DNA from: Sipunculus nudus
Taxonomy: Eukaryota; Annelida; Sipuncula; Golfingiida; Sipunculidae
Length of the DNA: 64,000 bases
Assembly: GCA_026874595.1 (NCBI GenBank)
Contig: CM049319.1
Location: 58,536,917 to 58,600,916, forward strand
Reading direction: 5' to 3'
Part shown: positions 23,091 to 37,054 of the stretch, in pieces
Numbering within the stretch: position 1 is the first letter of the stretch
Layout: every line of letters begins with the position of its first letter
Notes under the pieces: generated by a model
Database searches by the model: none
Told to the model about the DNA's origin: nothing
The model's input: the letters and a program-made list of their open reading frames with translations, nothing else
Made by a program: the position numbers and the translations under genes

Positions 23091-26000
23091 TGTAGGCAAA
23101 ATATATTTCATCCCTGTAGTAACATTGTAATTATACCACAGAATGTAATGTTTAAATATTTATTTTCACTTTCTGTTCTTTTTGAGGTCGAGGAAAAATA
23201 TCTGGAGATGGGACATCACAGAAGATCATCAGCGATCTGATGTAATGAGATGCGAGATCTCGTATTTTCTCGGAGGGAACGTGATAAGGAACGGCCAAAA
23301 CTTCTGATCTCTAATGCCAATTTGTTTTTCTCCAGGTGATTGTTTCTTTTTTTACACAGGAAACGAATTTTTTGTCCTGATTTCTAGAAATGACATTTCA
23401 GAGATGATACTAATCAATTTGATATCTTACGAAGACTGATACATGGTATAATAAGCTGCCATTTTAAGACATTAATCTGCATGATGAAGTCGTATTAACA
23501 ACAATACGGCTGTATTAACAACATTATCAACAAAGACAACGCAAATAAACCGCCATGCTTTAGCATTTTAGCGACCCAGTATTACCTGAAATCACTGAGA
23601 GCAATCATCGCCTCATTACAAATCAATAAAATCTTATAATAATCCTATAATGCATTTCTTTGTGGATTGCGTGTATACATGTTCTGTGTGATCTTCAACC
23701 GCAACAGCCAAGTGGTATGTATTGATATGAACACAAAGCTATATAAATCCTACACCCAGGTGTCTAGAATAAGTTCATCATCATAGTGTATCCAAAAAAA
23801 AACCTGTACAATCAGCAAAAAAGGAGTGTTTTGTATACGGCCAAAAAAGGTTATAGTTTCTAGGTCAGCCCCCCCCCCCGAGAAAAATGTGTGTGGGAGA
23901 TTTTATCATAAATAATTCTGTATGATCTTTAATTTGCTGCTATTTACTCCCCGCCACCCACACCCATCAAACTTGGGAACAAATAATGCCCCCATCGTGA
24001 TACATATTCCTCAGTCTATGGTCCAATCTTTTACAAGAATAAAATTCGCACACTGTTTATTCTTTGTATAAAACTTGCAGAATCGGACACCGATTTAGAG
24101 TACGACTCAACTAGTTAAGGTTTGTGTTTATCCATAATTATAATGCACGGTGGCTTCTAAATTCAAGATATTCGAGTGGCGTAGGTATAATTGTAGTAAA
24201 GAGGGTAATAATGTATAGTCCGTTCAAATATGTTGGATAAGAATTGTTTCAAACCAAAATAACCTAACAATGGGTGTCTTTCTGGTAAGGACTTAACGGA
24301 GTAGTAATATTTTGTAAGCATGTGCATGTGCAATGTAAACAGCTAATAATTCCTTAAAATATAAAAAAAAAATTATAATTTTAAGTTTGACAGTTTAGAC
24401 AAGTAGTCCCGGCCGTCCTACACTACATAAATGGAAGAGCTTCGTTTTGAGTGGAAACGACATCTATAAAATATAAGAGTGTTTAATTCGTTCCCTGTGG
24501 CACTTTATTTTTCCTCTTTGTAGTTAGGTCTTTATCTAGCATCGGGATATTATGAACCACAATAGAACGATCATCAGTTTTATTAAATTTGAGTTATTTT
24601 ACAAAGATCAATACGGGAAAACAAATGCAGCATAAATTTTATCGTAACACTTTGTTCGGTATAATTTCCTATAAGCAATTCCTGGTGTTCTTGATGTAAC
24701 ATATATACATGAACATATATGCCAGAGAACCCTTTTATGTTTCTCAGGATAAAAACTGATCTGGTAACTGGTTCAACATATTTGTTCAGTTATTAGAACT
24801 GTTATAGTTTCTTTTTCGTGTCTGACATTCTGCTGACCCAAAATGGAAAATTGCCTTTTACCAAGAAGGTACGTGACGCTCGATATCGATTTCCCACGCT
24901 TTAAACTAAAATGCTAAACATCCCACTGGACGTATGATCAATTAAATGTACAAGATGTACCGAATCTGCTTTTTAAGGACTTTACATTAGTCAATATTCC
25001 TTGATGACTTTCCTGAATCCGGATCAGATGTCGGAACCACACCCAAATTGAACCGATCCTTAATTTTTGCCTATTCACGATGTGTCCTGAAAATGTCATG
25101 AGATTCCGTTCATGATTGCGTTAGTAATGTTGTGTATAACCACACCCACAAACGGGATTGATAGTATAACCTCCTGTTCAGAAGTGGATCGGCCGGAGGG
25201 GGGGGGGGGGGGGTTATCCACAGGGAGTATCCCCTATTTTAAACCGCCGCAACCTTTTTAAGTATTTCGGACCAGTTTTTGAGGCCTAGGTTCCCCTTTT
25301 CTAGGGGACATGATTTAAGGTTTGACATCAGTCTTCCTGGGTTTGACCCCCACCTTTCCTAAATCCTGGATCCACCCCTGCTTTTGGTGAAGGCAACAAT
25401 TAAACATGTATTCTTTTTAACAAATACATGTCGCTGAGGCTCTAAATGAATAGTCAAGGTAATTTAGAATGTACTTATATAACCTCACACCTCGGTTAAA
25501 TAATAGCAGACCTCATGTGACTGACATATACCGGGTACTGAAAAGGTTTTCCACACAAATCCCATGCATCTCACCAGGCCGCCATCGGTTCTGTCCAAAC
25601 GTGGTGGTAATCCAACTTCAATGTCATATATTAGAGTAATCGGACGGCAGAGCCGCCCACGAGTGAATGACAGCCCAGTCTGTCAGAGGAAGAGACCCAG
25701 GGCATATGTTTCGTGACACTGCAGAGAAAGAATACGTCTTCTGGTGCTTAAGGTGTTATTATTGGTTCGAATATCGGATCGGCGAAGTATTTTAGCCTGA
25801 GCAAAATGTCTTTTAACATATTATTCATCACTTTAGAAATCATATACGGGAAAACCACAGGGCTTGGTAACGCTATAGTTGTATCTGTCATTTTGTCAGA
25901 TCAACTGTCCTATTTTTGGACCATACAATATCATTATAACTTTATATTTTATTTATACTTGTTGTATCCTTCTATTGGACCAAGGTAACCATCAAACTTG

Positions 26001-26439
26001 ACTCAATTTGATCATATCCCTGGTAACACACACATATCTTTTAGCGTCTGCATGACACATTTTAAATATATACCAATTAAGTGTAAGGTTTTAAAAAAAA
26101 TGAGTTATGTTTCTAGTATAGACTAATTCTAAATCAGGTTTAGATATACATTTTATTGTTAATTTATAGATGAAACGAAAGTCTATACTTCACATTATTG
26201 ATATATTTAGTTTCCAATATATAAATATTATTATCTGAATATCAGGAGGCGGTGGCGGGGGGGGGGGGGGGGGGGGATCCCCCCATGGTAAAAAGTTGGG
26301 GGATGTATACCCTCGTCCCCCTATATTGACGCTCCTGTCAATTATTTTATACATTTATCATTATTTAATGAAGTTTTTCCACTTGGTTCCTCATACAATT
26401 GTTAAGATTTTATTATTAAGACAGTGATATAATAATGGT
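23091..26439. other. Intergenic, no gene seen
   Basis: Unique-looking AT-rich sequence with C11 (23869-23879), G16 (25198-25213) and G20 (26257-26276) runs. The sequence after the 25.2 kb run ends in TGGATCCACCCCTG, a phrase resembling other poly-G-linked spots (31.25 kb, 36.05 kb). Confidence 0.5.
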
Positions 26440-27700
26440 TTTGTACATTGTGTAAGCTACAGCCTGATAAATCGCGAAAATGAAACCCTCGCGAAACATT
26501 GAAGAAGTGAAAACGTGAATATTTTACCTCGCAAAATGAAGCTAACAACAATATATTATTATGATAAGTGAAAAATGAAGATGAAGATAAGTTGAAAATG
26601 CTAAATTACCCCATTATTTATCCATAATTTGGCTCTTATAATATCATATTATGCATACTAATAGATTTAATTATATTTTGTATATCATTAATTTGTTAAA
26701 ACAATTTTAAAATTATATTTTTTAAATGCTTTATTACCACAACATGGCATTTTCAGGATTATTTCTTGAATTAATTTTCAAGAAATGTTTTGTACATTGG
26801 ACTGGAAACAACTTTACAATCAAGGACAGGCAATTCAAACAATAATAAATATTGCATTACACTTGATGTACATTGCTCTGTTTGTTTTATATTAGAATAA
26901 TTGTGTACCTGTGACAGCAAGGGTGCTCCCTAGGGATGCATTACTTATCAGGTAGTCAGGTAAAGTTGTATTAAATGACGTTCAGTGCCCAGAAGTAGGC
27001 TGCCTGGATCTTGACAATGCAAGCGAATACAGTAGAGCCTTAAAAACTAAGTAACTAGCCCGAATTTTGACCTTTTATTTTCAAATTTCAGATTTGAAAA
27101 ATAAATATATCCTAATGTGTATATGTGAAAATAAAACAGTACTTACAGAAGTCATGATGTCATGTGTCATGGTCAAATTTAAGTAAAGTTTAAGGTACTG
27201 ATTTTACATTAATGCTGAGAACGTTACACATTTACAAAATTCTGATCTAATTTCGTGTAACAATTAAATCTTGATTAAATAAAATTATATCCTTGAAAAG
27301 TAGTATCTCATTTCAACAGTTACCGTGCCAAGTATCAAAATATATTTCTTGTTGTTTTGATAAGGTACCCTATGTTCCTTCCCACAACTTTTACAAATTA
27401 CACAATACTGAGCCAATTTCTAGCACGTATATGGGTAATCTTCAGTGGAATAATAATGCTAAATATGAATTAAACAGATGAATGGTTTGGAAATTAGGCA
27501 GGCCTGTAGTGTAAAAATAAGTTTAATTTTTTATGGAATTTTTTATCAGTTTTTCGAAGGAACTAAGTGACCTAGTTAAGAGTTTGGTAGAACATTAGAG
27601 ACATCTGAATGAATTTTGTATTCGTAGGTCTAACGGTTTCAGAACGTGCCAGTCTAACGGACGGACGGACAGACGAACAGACAACGGACAATGAACCATT
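26440..27700 (+). repeat. Hairpin-ended repeat family, long copy lacking the hairpin
   Basis: Starts with CGCGAAAATGAAACCCTCGC, ACCTCGCAAAATGAAGCTAA and CCACAACATGGCAT, shared with 46.99-47.2 kb and with the window end near 63.9 kb. It runs through the shared body to a GGACGGACGGACAGACGAAC run at 27656-27690 but lacks the terminal hairpin. Confidence 0.65.
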
Positions 27701-27815
27701 CGAACTCAAAATGAATATTGTTCCTATCATTGCAGCCTCATTACACGGCATAATCTTTATATTATTCTGTATGCTAATTTCGGATATAAAATCGAGGGGG
27801 AAAAAACACTTAAAC

Positions 27816-27905
27816 AGTGAAACCTCTATAATGTAGGCACCAATGGGACTAGGCCAAACTGTCCACTATACAGAGGTGCCCACTTTAGAGAGGTTCTGTT
27901 CATCA
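27816..27905. repeat. Possible DNA-transposon end with inverted halves
   Basis: AACCTCTATAATGTAGGCAC … CCAATGGGACTAGGCCAAAC … ACTATACAGAGGTGCCCAC shows loose inverted symmetry (CCTCTATA / TATACAGAGG). It resembles the ends of widespread invertebrate pogo-like MITEs. Confidence 0.4.
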
Positions 27906-28629
27906 CTTTATATTATAATTATGCAAATATATGCAAAATGATAAAAAAATGTAAAATTCAGAATGAAATTAGTTGGGTTTGCTATCTACGGGCAATTAAC
28001 TAATAGCAGTGATCATGGATTCTATGTGCTGCATTTTGTTGTTCGTTACACCTATACCTATGTATAACATCAACAAAGTTAATATTTTCTTTGAATATCA
28101 GCATTATTGCAAACTGACCAAGGTTGCCATGAAAAAGCTCATATTGTGAACATAGCTTCTACCCTCGTACTGCTACAATTCATTTTGTGTTCTAAAGATC
28201 AAAATCTTTAAAACAAATGTTGCTAGTAGCAAAACCTCCTCTGATCCTACTGACTAATTACACTGCATACACCTTCACGAGACTCCAAGGTTCAACCGTT
28301 CAAGTGGAGTTCTCTTTCTGAGTGACTTGAATTTGTCTGGACATGCCCTGGTTCAGTCCAACCATACATAATACCACGTTATCGCTTTCCGCAGATTTGA
28401 CGTTAATTATGTAAATACTGCTATGACAGGTATTGATATGTTAATGTTATATTAATTGACGGTTGCTCGGAGAGAAGGTTTAAAAATAGGTATATCTACA
28501 TGCAGATGCATTGTCTGACATGACAAGCTAAAACTGGCAGTTGTGACGAAACCATAGACGTTATTTTTTACCTTTATGTGGTAGTATGATCACTTAACCT
28601 CCCTGATACATACATAGTTACATACATAC

Positions 28630-28683
<54 letters not shown>

Positions 28684-29430
28684 GATTCAAGGAACTTTAC
28701 CAGCATAAATGACGATTTGCATTAGATGATTCACCATTTATATAATTGCCAACCTGCTGTCGAATAGCGGACGTTATATCAGATGCCAACAGACCAAAAG
28801 TTATTTAATTAGCCTGTAATAAACATTGGAAGCAATATTTTTGTTGTGTTTCCCATCAGTCCAATCAAAATATAGTGGTGTGCTTATTAATCGGACAAAT
28901 TATATGGCCCTTGGAATCAATCGGTATCAAGCCTGCTTCATTTCAAGCGTAGATAAACTAAACTGACATGCCGTAAACTACAAAATGCACCGGGAGAATA
29001 CAAAGGAAATAAAAGTCTTTTAAAAATCTTTAAAATAATCTTTTCTTCTAAGAATTGTTTTGTCTGTTCTGATTATTCATCGCAGCCTCGATTAAAGGAT
29101 AACACACCTACTACAACTATAGGCGGATTAAAGGATAACACACCTATTAAAACTAAAGGAGGATGCACTAATATATCGATTATGTATATCACCCTTTTCT
29201 ATATATTTGTATGGAATCGGAAGATCTTTTGTTTACTAAATTGATAAAGGATCTATTATTCGGTTCTCAGTTTTAATTGTTTTATGAACGATATTTAACA
29301 AACGACTCCGTACAATATAATTCATTTATTAAAGGATATAGAAATAACTAGAAAAACTAGGGACTCATGGGTCTCGACGTTCAGCTTTTCTGTAAGGATA
29401 TGTTTATGAGCATTTTCAGAATATGGGTCC
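27906..29430. other. Intergenic, no gene seen
   Basis: AT-rich, with an (AT)n run at about 28637-28680 preceded by CATACATA repeats. Nothing coding is recognisable. Confidence 0.5.
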
Positions 29431-29439
29431 TGAGATCCG

Positions 29440-30300
29440 TTTGAAGCCAACCTGTCTACCAAAACTGGAGTTATCATCCATAAACTAATTTGTGAATGGA
29501 TCGGCCCTGTGACCTTGACCTTTAACCTATTGACCCCAGAGTCAAAAGGAAACTTCCCCTACTGTCTGCTGTGCCACACGTGGAAGGCAAAAGGTTTGCG
29601 ATGAAAAGTTTCACTTAAAATGCATACACAATCTTTTCAATTAAGTGGGTCCTGTGGCCCTGACCTTTGATCTCATGACCCCGGAATCAACTTACTTTAG
29701 GGGTGGGCCATATATAAGTCAAGTCTGAAACCAATAATTCAATCCAAACTGATGTTATCATCTGGAAACTAATATGTGAATAGATAGCCTCCGTGAACCC
29801 GACATTTGACCTTGTGACCCCAAAATATGTTTCGTCCACTATTGACAAGTGAGCATTATCTGTATGATGGAAGGTTTCGGTTGAAAGATTTGGCTTAAAA
29901 TACATCCATAATCTTTTTAAAGAAGTGAGTCCTGAGACATTGACCTTTGACCTCATGACCCCAAAATCAATAGGGTTTTTATATTATTGGAGGTTTATAT
30001 ATATTAATCAAAATTTAAACCAATATGTCTATCCAAACTGGAGTTATCATCAGGAAACAAATATGTGGACAGATGGTCCCTGGGAACTCTGACTTTTGGA
30101 CCCCTAAATCAATCAGATTCTTCCCCCATTGGCAGGTAACCTATATGTGCAAGATGGACGATTTGGGAAGAAAGATTTGGCTTAAAATGCATCCAAAATC
30201 TTTCAAAATAAGTGGGTCCTGTGATCTTGACCTTTGACCTCATGACCCCGAAATCAATAGAGTTCTTGCATTAGAGGTGGGCCATATATAAGTCAAATTT
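29440..30300. repeat. Array of ~145 bp monomers rich in AGGTCA half sites (copy 1)
   Basis: TGACCTTTGACCTCATGACC-like boxes at about 29511, 29661, 29799, 29938, 30088 and 30225, roughly 137-150 bp apart. Boxes alternate between CTCATGACCCC and CTTGTGACCCC forms. Intervening text (AGTCAAGTTTGAAA, GGAAACAAATATGTG, AAGATTTGGCTTAAAATGCA) repeats too. The same array occurs at 40.87-41.8 kb. Confidence 0.85.
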
Positions 30301-30599
30301 GAAATTCACATGTCAAACCAAACTTGAGTCTACTTCAGGAAACAAATTTGACGGACATACAGCTAGACGAACAGGGTAAATAATATCAGGCATCCGTTTT
30401 TCAAGCGGGGCCCTAATGGACACACAAGGTCACAGATGAAACCCAATCGCATATCTGAAATTATCAATATAATTTGTCAGTCTCAAAATAAAGGGGGGGG
30501 GGGGGGGGGGGAAATGCAATAAAAATAGAAATAAATATACCTGAGGTGCCACCATTAATCAGAAACTAAATTAACCAATCATAAGCAATAAAGACACTG

Positions 30600-31020
30600 G
30601 GTTTCAAGACACTGAATGAAACCACAGCTGTGAAACTGACACAATTGTTGTCATTTATGGCATCAATAAAAAAACCTTAAAATAAGAAAAAATACAGGTG
30701 GCGCCATCAGTTTTCGGGAACTGACAAAACTAGTCATGGCCAACATACTAGGCAAGATTCATGGCCATCCATGCATCACTTATCAAGATACTGAAGGATT
30801 TGCATCAATTTTTTTAATAATAATAGAAGGGGGAGGGGTTACTTAAGAGCCCCATAACTCGGAGGCTAAAGGTCGAAGTGACCTTATTAACGGTTTCAAA
30901 GGTGATATTTTGTCATCCTATCTAGATATTCAGTCACAAGTTTATAGGATTAGCGGTTACGATTTGTGCCCTGAGAACGGACGCCCGGACGGACGACGGA
31001 CAAAGCGCCAGTCGATCTAA
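30600..31020 (+). repeat. Single unit related to the 335-bp family
   Basis: In + orientation it reads as the reverse complement of the units at 10.03-11.07 kb: CAGGTGGCGCCATCAG, GGTTACGATTTGTGCCCTG, then GGACGGACGACGGACAAAGC. The terminal hairpin is degraded. Confidence 0.65.
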
Positions 31021-34000
31021 AACACAGTCACAGACCGCATATATACTTTCATGTGCTCATGAAATACATAGGAAAAGTTTGGCTTTCTCACCCTTTGGAT
31101 CGGTTTGATGTTTGCATCAAAGGTCACTTCTGTGGATTAAATGTTGGTAATTTATTACCCTGTCCTATAATGCTTATTAATCAGCTGAACCCATATATTG
31201 GTGATCAAGATTACCTCCATTATTCAGGGGATTAATGCTCCACCGGCGCATATCTAAATCCACCCCTGCCAGTCTTTAAAGATGGTTGACCAAAACCCGA
31301 TCAAAACCTATTAAGGTAAGTTAATTGCTACCTCTCCGCAGGTAGATTCTCCCTTGGACGCTGTCCTCGGAACTTCTTTATCGAACCCTTATAACTTTAT
31401 TTCTCTTAATTTTTCGAAACCGCTCATGGGGGATGCCATTTTCGGTGCAACCTAAAACCCCGATGTCGCAGGTCGCTTGTCTAAATTTTGGGTATACCGC
31501 TGGTGATAATACAATCGCTTCTAGACATGCTCACGAAAAAGCGACATTCGAGTCTGTTAGCGGAGAAACAAACCCCAAGGCATTCTTGTTACAAGAGATA
31601 AGACAAGCCTTCCGGTGCACAAATTCTTGATATATAATCGCGCTGCTCAGAGAGCTTGCAGGTAAGAATTGGAAGGAGTGTTAACTTAAGAAATAGTGTA
31701 GGCCACACCTGTCATTTCTTCAGGGTGCGTACCTCAAATTGAATCCCAAATGTTTACATACTTGTCTTAATATACCCATAATACTACAAGGAGACATTTC
31801 TGGAGTTGCGAGACTATTCCTCTGACATACCAGAGCATATTAACCTTCGAAATTGGTAATATCCTCGGCCTACAGTTACGCCGTAACTTAAATAAATCAA
31901 AACAATTATTAAATGTTTGTATACTATTTAACAACACCTGCCATATGCGAGAAAAAAACTCCATTATAACACCGTTTCTCCCAGTTTGTTTACTCCAATG
32001 GTCAAGTTGAAATTTTCTTTAATTTCAACAAAATTTTAATTTAAAATCAACTATATCTGAACTCCCCTGTAGCCATTTCTTTGTTTTACTGTATTATAAT
32101 ATAACCGTAACTAGATAAAGCAAGTTTCAATACATGTATGTTATAACACCCTCTCAATGTGTTATTGCTTGTAAATACAGGACGCATAGGCGTTTTATAT
32201 AACGCCAGTCATACGGAAACTGCTTGCAACGGCTATCCATTCTACTGTAATGATGACGTGGACGCTTATCTTAAGACTTGGCTATGAGTGGGGAATGAAA
32301 ACAATAGAATACATATGAACCCACGAACCAAAGCGTATAACCCCAATATCTATTGTGCGGCTCGTACGACGTGGCTGTCAGTATCATAACCCTCACCAGA
32401 CATACTTTTGTTAAAAAAAATTCAGTAATGATTGAGGGATTTTAAAAATATGTTTGATTTTAAAGGACTTTCTTTCGCACATGTTGGGTCTTGTTAAAAT
32501 TCACACAAACTTTAATTTGTTTTATTGGAACACCGTCCATAAAGGCTGTGAGATGATAAAATTTCCTCATATAGATTTTAACTGTGATTTTCGATTTTAA
32601 CATTTTCTGTCACGCTTACATTTATGACAGAAAGGGAGAACCGCCAATTCACTCCTTTTTGATCAGGGAAATCGTCAGAATAGCAGAGTATTGGTCGATT
32701 GGCAAAACATGACGTGTCATTTTACGTGTCCAGAGTCATAAGTGTCCCTCTTCTAACAAACACTTCATAATAGAAATTCTTGAATCCGCCCCGGGGCATA
32801 TAATATGAGGCGTCATGTTTTTAACACAAGTTTAAACTTTAGTTGCCGGGAGGATGTTTCAACTTTCTTATTGTTAGACTTCCGTATATTTAGCAAGGTC
32901 ACCGCTAGGACGAAGGAGTTTATGAGATCTTTTCACATACACACGTCACGTGTTTTCGCGGGGGCAGCCGGGAGTGGTCCCATGAGGTAGCAAAAAATCG
33001 TCAATAACCAAATAACTGTTAGATTTTGTTGAGCACTTTCTATGGTCTGAAGGTATGTACAGCTAGAAAAAGCTGTGTAGTGCTTAGAGAAAATTGATCC
33101 ACAGTTATGTTCAAGGTTTCTTCAATAAAAGGACGAGCTCAATTGAAAGTAAAACATCCTGGTTGTCTAGTTTATACGTATTTTCGACAGCGTTTCCTCA
33201 TTTAAGATGAAAACTTGTTTATTTTTATCATGGTACTGAATGCAAAGATGTTTCCTTCAACTAGAACATGATCTGAAATGCCAGGGCGTTTTTCGGGACG
33301 TCGGTGGAATATTTGATAAAATGACATGATCTGCTTTTTTGATCTGTATGAATTTTACAATACATAGAACCCCCTATAGCGGACAACAGTCGCGAGACCA
33401 GATCTATTATAGCGGGATTAATGCCCCATAGTTGGTGGGCGGTCCTGATGTCCAAGATCCAGGAACCGTGCGGGCCACAGACAACCGTGAAAACCTTTTT
33501 TTTTTTGTGTGTGTGTGTGTGTGGGTGTGGGTGGGGGGGGGTGGGGGGTGGTTCAACGTCCTCATTTTATGTGAAAAACATTTGATTACGATTTTTTTTC
33601 TAATTAATGAGGCTGTTACGTGAAAATTATTTGGTTCGCAAACTTCATTATTTGGAATTTTCTTACATTGCTGTCAGCGGAAGGACTTACTCGTATAGAC
33701 ACGCCGTGTTGTCAGAATGCAATTCCTAAATGTCAAAGTTCATAATAAGCCGATCTTTTCCTGATCTTAAAAAAATCAATTTTAAATACATGTTAAACGA
33801 ATTGTTACACTTTTTCATACAAGTTCATAATTATTATTTAATTACCACGCCACTTCAGTTTTCCACGATCCTACCCAAACGTATAGCGGTAGTTTTGTGC
33901 TTTCGACCATAGGGAGTCCATAACGGAAATCGTTCGAGTGTCTTTGAAAATTACTACATTACCAATTAATAAGTACTAAGTTTTATAAATGTCTTGTTCG

Positions 34001-34200
34001 GTCCATTATTTCTAAAATTGTATTCCTTTAGTTAACTAAATTAAATTACAGGAGTTACAGTATGACGGAGCCGTATCAAAACAACCTTTCAATACTTCCA
34101 GAAAATTATACAGAATATCACATCAAAATGGATTTATAAAAAGATATAAATTTCTACCCGAATTCGGTTATCCTCGATTTCATCGCAATTTACATGAATG
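31021..34200. other. Intergenic, no supported gene
   Basis: A frame at 31433-31630 (65 codons) is unrecognised, and the DNA just before it (31320-31430) is a diverged relative of the 175-bp family near 44.5 kb. A GT-rich then G-rich run lies at 33508-33552. Confidence 0.4.
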
Positions 34201-34229
34201 TAACGTTCATTTATTTTATATTCATGGTT

Positions 34230-34740
34230 TTGTTGTAGGGGATTTCTTCACTCTGTACAAAGATAACAAGAGCGATGCAAAGATAAAACGCCCGCAGTAA
34301 GTCTTACGACCTCTGACCTTATTAAATATGCGTTGGTTTTGTCGAGAATTTTAAACAGGCGAGAAATTTATTTGGTAAATATTTCCGACGAGTTTTTATG
34401 AAAATCCATAAGATTTTTTTGGTCATCTCTAACCTCGTTATATATACAAGGGACTATACCGGGAATCAAACGGCGAGATATTGCATTGGTTAATATTTTT
34501 TTTTCGTTTCTTTAAAGTCCTGGTCAGTTTTCGTTGCGACACCACCAAGACGTCTGGTGATTTTTGGCCTAATTATATATGCGTGAATTTTGCAAGGAAC
34601 CTAACTCGGGCGAGATAAGGTATTTGTAAGTACTTGGTAGTTCGTTTCATGAAAACCCCTAAAAGGCCTGCTGAGTTATCGCGACGACAATAAAGGTAAA
34701 GGGACTGACGGACGGACCCTGGTATATACCAGTCTCACTT
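34230..34740. repeat. Possible dispersed repeat ending in GACGGACGGACC
   Basis: AACAAGAGCGATGCAAAGAT … TATATACAAGGGACTATACC … GGGACTGACGGACGGACC. The GGAC-type terminus is like that of other repeats here. No second copy in the window, so the call is tentative. Confidence 0.3.
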
Positions 34741-36105
34741 ACTTATCATTCAAGCAACCTGTAAATAATAACCAACGGTGAAACAGAGAATTTATAATCT
34801 GGTATAAAATCCCATCTAATCTTATTCTACACATTTTCTTTTTCGGTAGTGTTGACTGGTGTGTTCTATCTAGACTCCCTAGGGCGCATAGAACCAGGGC
34901 AGTCATAGCGGGCTTCTCTCTCTCTCTTCATGGTGGTTAAGTTATTGGCCCGGGGTTTTGCAGGGAGTAAGGAGAAAAGAAGGCATGAGCAAACAATCTT
35001 GCGATCAGATTACACTAATATGCTCATTCTTACTCGCAGCATGTTCAAAACATGATTATGCCAAAGGCACAGTAGCTTTCCTCGTTTAAAAGGCTCGCTT
35101 AACGAAGAATTACAAAGTAATAATCATATAAATATCAATGTAGGTCGGACATTAGTACCTTAACGTTCTTTTAAAACTAAATTTCGTTTTTATCAAATAA
35201 GCCTGCTGGTAAATTATCAGCTGGAGGAAATAGCAGAGAAAATAAAAGTAAAATGACTGCTACACTGGCGACGAAGATAATGGACTCGGAAGATCATAAA
35301 AATGGCATTGACCTTAAGAATCCGCCGCGTGGCAAAACCAGTATCTAAATTTACCTCGTCTAATTACCTATATACTTTTAAATATATACCGTGTCAAAGA
35401 GAACGTTTTTCCTAGGAATTGTACACGTGTGTAATGGTTTTACATGTTTTTTTTTCATTCTCCAATTAAGAATGCCCATAACTAATAGAAGCATTCAAAC
35501 TTCTTGGGCTACATCTGTTAAGTAATTTCCAGTTCGTTTCCGATTGTCTTACACTTTTGACCAACAGGCTGCATAGCACCATTAAAAGTTTTTCGCATTT
35601 CCTTACTTTCCAGCATTAGTGCGGAACGGGAGTCCCATCCACATGCAGCAAAAAATGTCTCTTCAGCCTTCCTTTACACGCCAGAAACGTTAATTAGCTT
35701 GGCTATGATTATATACGGCTGCCTTTCCACACCATACCGGTTTTGTCAGCGAGGATATCCTGTTGCGTCATTTTTACAGTGTCAGAGTTTGGGCCCACAT
35801 GATGAACCGTAAACTTTGGTCCCTCCGATCTGACTAGCTTAAACCAAGCATTGTTAAATTCCAACGAAGGACCAGCCGGAGTTCACCTTTTGTGGAGGAC
35901 TGCCAGGGGCGGATACCGAATTTAAAAATAAAAACTTTTAAGCACTAATGGCGCCATCTGGGGTAGGTTTGAAAGTTTTCTGGCATCAAGCTCTAATTTT
36001 TCTATTTAAGATTTTTTTTTGGTCGGAAGAGGGGAGGAGGGCCTAATTCCACCCCTGAGAACACTAAGCTGACACTCGAAAAGCGGGCAATAGACAAATT
36101 AGTTT
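34741..36105. other. Intergenic, no gene seen
   Basis: Includes a CTCF-like string on the minus strand at about 35950-35963 (CCCAGATGGCGCCA). Otherwise featureless. Confidence 0.4.
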
Positions 36106-36780
36106 CCCTAATCTCCTCATTATTTCTTCTCCTTATTTCTCTCTATTCTTCTCACCATTCTGTCTACTGCCTGAAACCTTTCTCTTATCCATTCCACCCG
36201 GTTTCACTCTTTTTCTTCTCATCATTTCCTCTTTTTTTCTCCTGCTTTTCTCATCACTCTTCCTATTTTCACTCTTTTCTCCTCCCCATTCTCCTCTTTT
36301 CTCTTCATCATTCCCCTTTTTTTCCTCATTCATTTTCTCTTGGTTTCCCCTTTTTCTCATTTCCATTTTGTTTACTAGCCTCCGCCTTTTTGTCCTCACC
36401 AACCACCTATGGGATTTCCTCTTTCTCCTCTTCGTTTTCATAGATTCCTCGTTCTTCTCTCAATTCTTTGATTTATTTTTTTTCTTCTAATCACACCATC
36501 TAATCACAACTCCCCTGTCTTCTCTTTTTCCCTAACAATTCTTTCTCCTGCTCTCGATCTCCCCGAGCTTCTTTCCCGTGCCTTCCCTTTTTCTCCTCAC
36601 TATTCTTCTCCCGGTTTTCTTCCTCATTATTCACCCCCGTCCCCTATTTTCCCCTTTTCTTTTAAAATCCTTTAAAATGTTATTCTTTCTTCTCTTAACA
36701 TTAACTTCCCTTGCTTCCCCTCTTTCTCCTTTTCCTGGTTTCTTCTCCTTTAACTCTTTTCCCCTTAGTCTCCTTAACAT
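36106..36780 (+). repeat. Polypyrimidine tract
   Basis: Almost all C and T on the + strand for about 670 bp (TCTCCTTATTTCTCTC-like text), with few purines. The long frames on either strand (for example 36441-36133, Lys/Arg/Glu only) reflect composition, not coding. Confidence 0.9.
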
Positions 36781-37054
36781 TCCTTATGTGGTTTCGCTTG
36801 GCCAACTTGCCGTTTCTTACAAACCTTGGTTGTTTTATATAATTACCATCCTTTCTTAGGCTATACACCGTACCCAGTATTTCCCTGCTGCAGCTGTTTT
36901 CACATGGCCCATTAACGTCAACAGTCAGTTACCTCTGGCTTTCCAAAACGTTCAAGCCCCTCTATTGTCTTGTTATTGATTCCTATTTATCTCCATTGCT
37001 CAAAGTAAAGCAAATCGTTGATTTATAATAATGGCAAATATTCAATACAAAATA

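Noticed and set aside
25755-25775. GGTTCGAAT string resembling a tRNA B box
   Set aside because: No A box, acceptor stem or cloverleaf could be drawn around it.
29687-29956. Minus-strand frames with a recurring RSKVxVTG motif (also at 41053-41253, 41400-41648 and 41587-41916)
   Set aside because: The motif is the translation of the AGGTCA half-site box in a non-coding tandem repeat; frames start and stop irregularly.
31433-31630. 65-codon + strand frame followed by a GTAAGA donor-like site
   Set aside because: Starts in DNA related to a dispersed repeat and resembles no known protein.
36133-36441. Lys/Arg/Glu-rich 102-codon minus-strand frame
   Set aside because: It lies wholly in the polypyrimidine tract; the open frame and charge bias follow from base composition.
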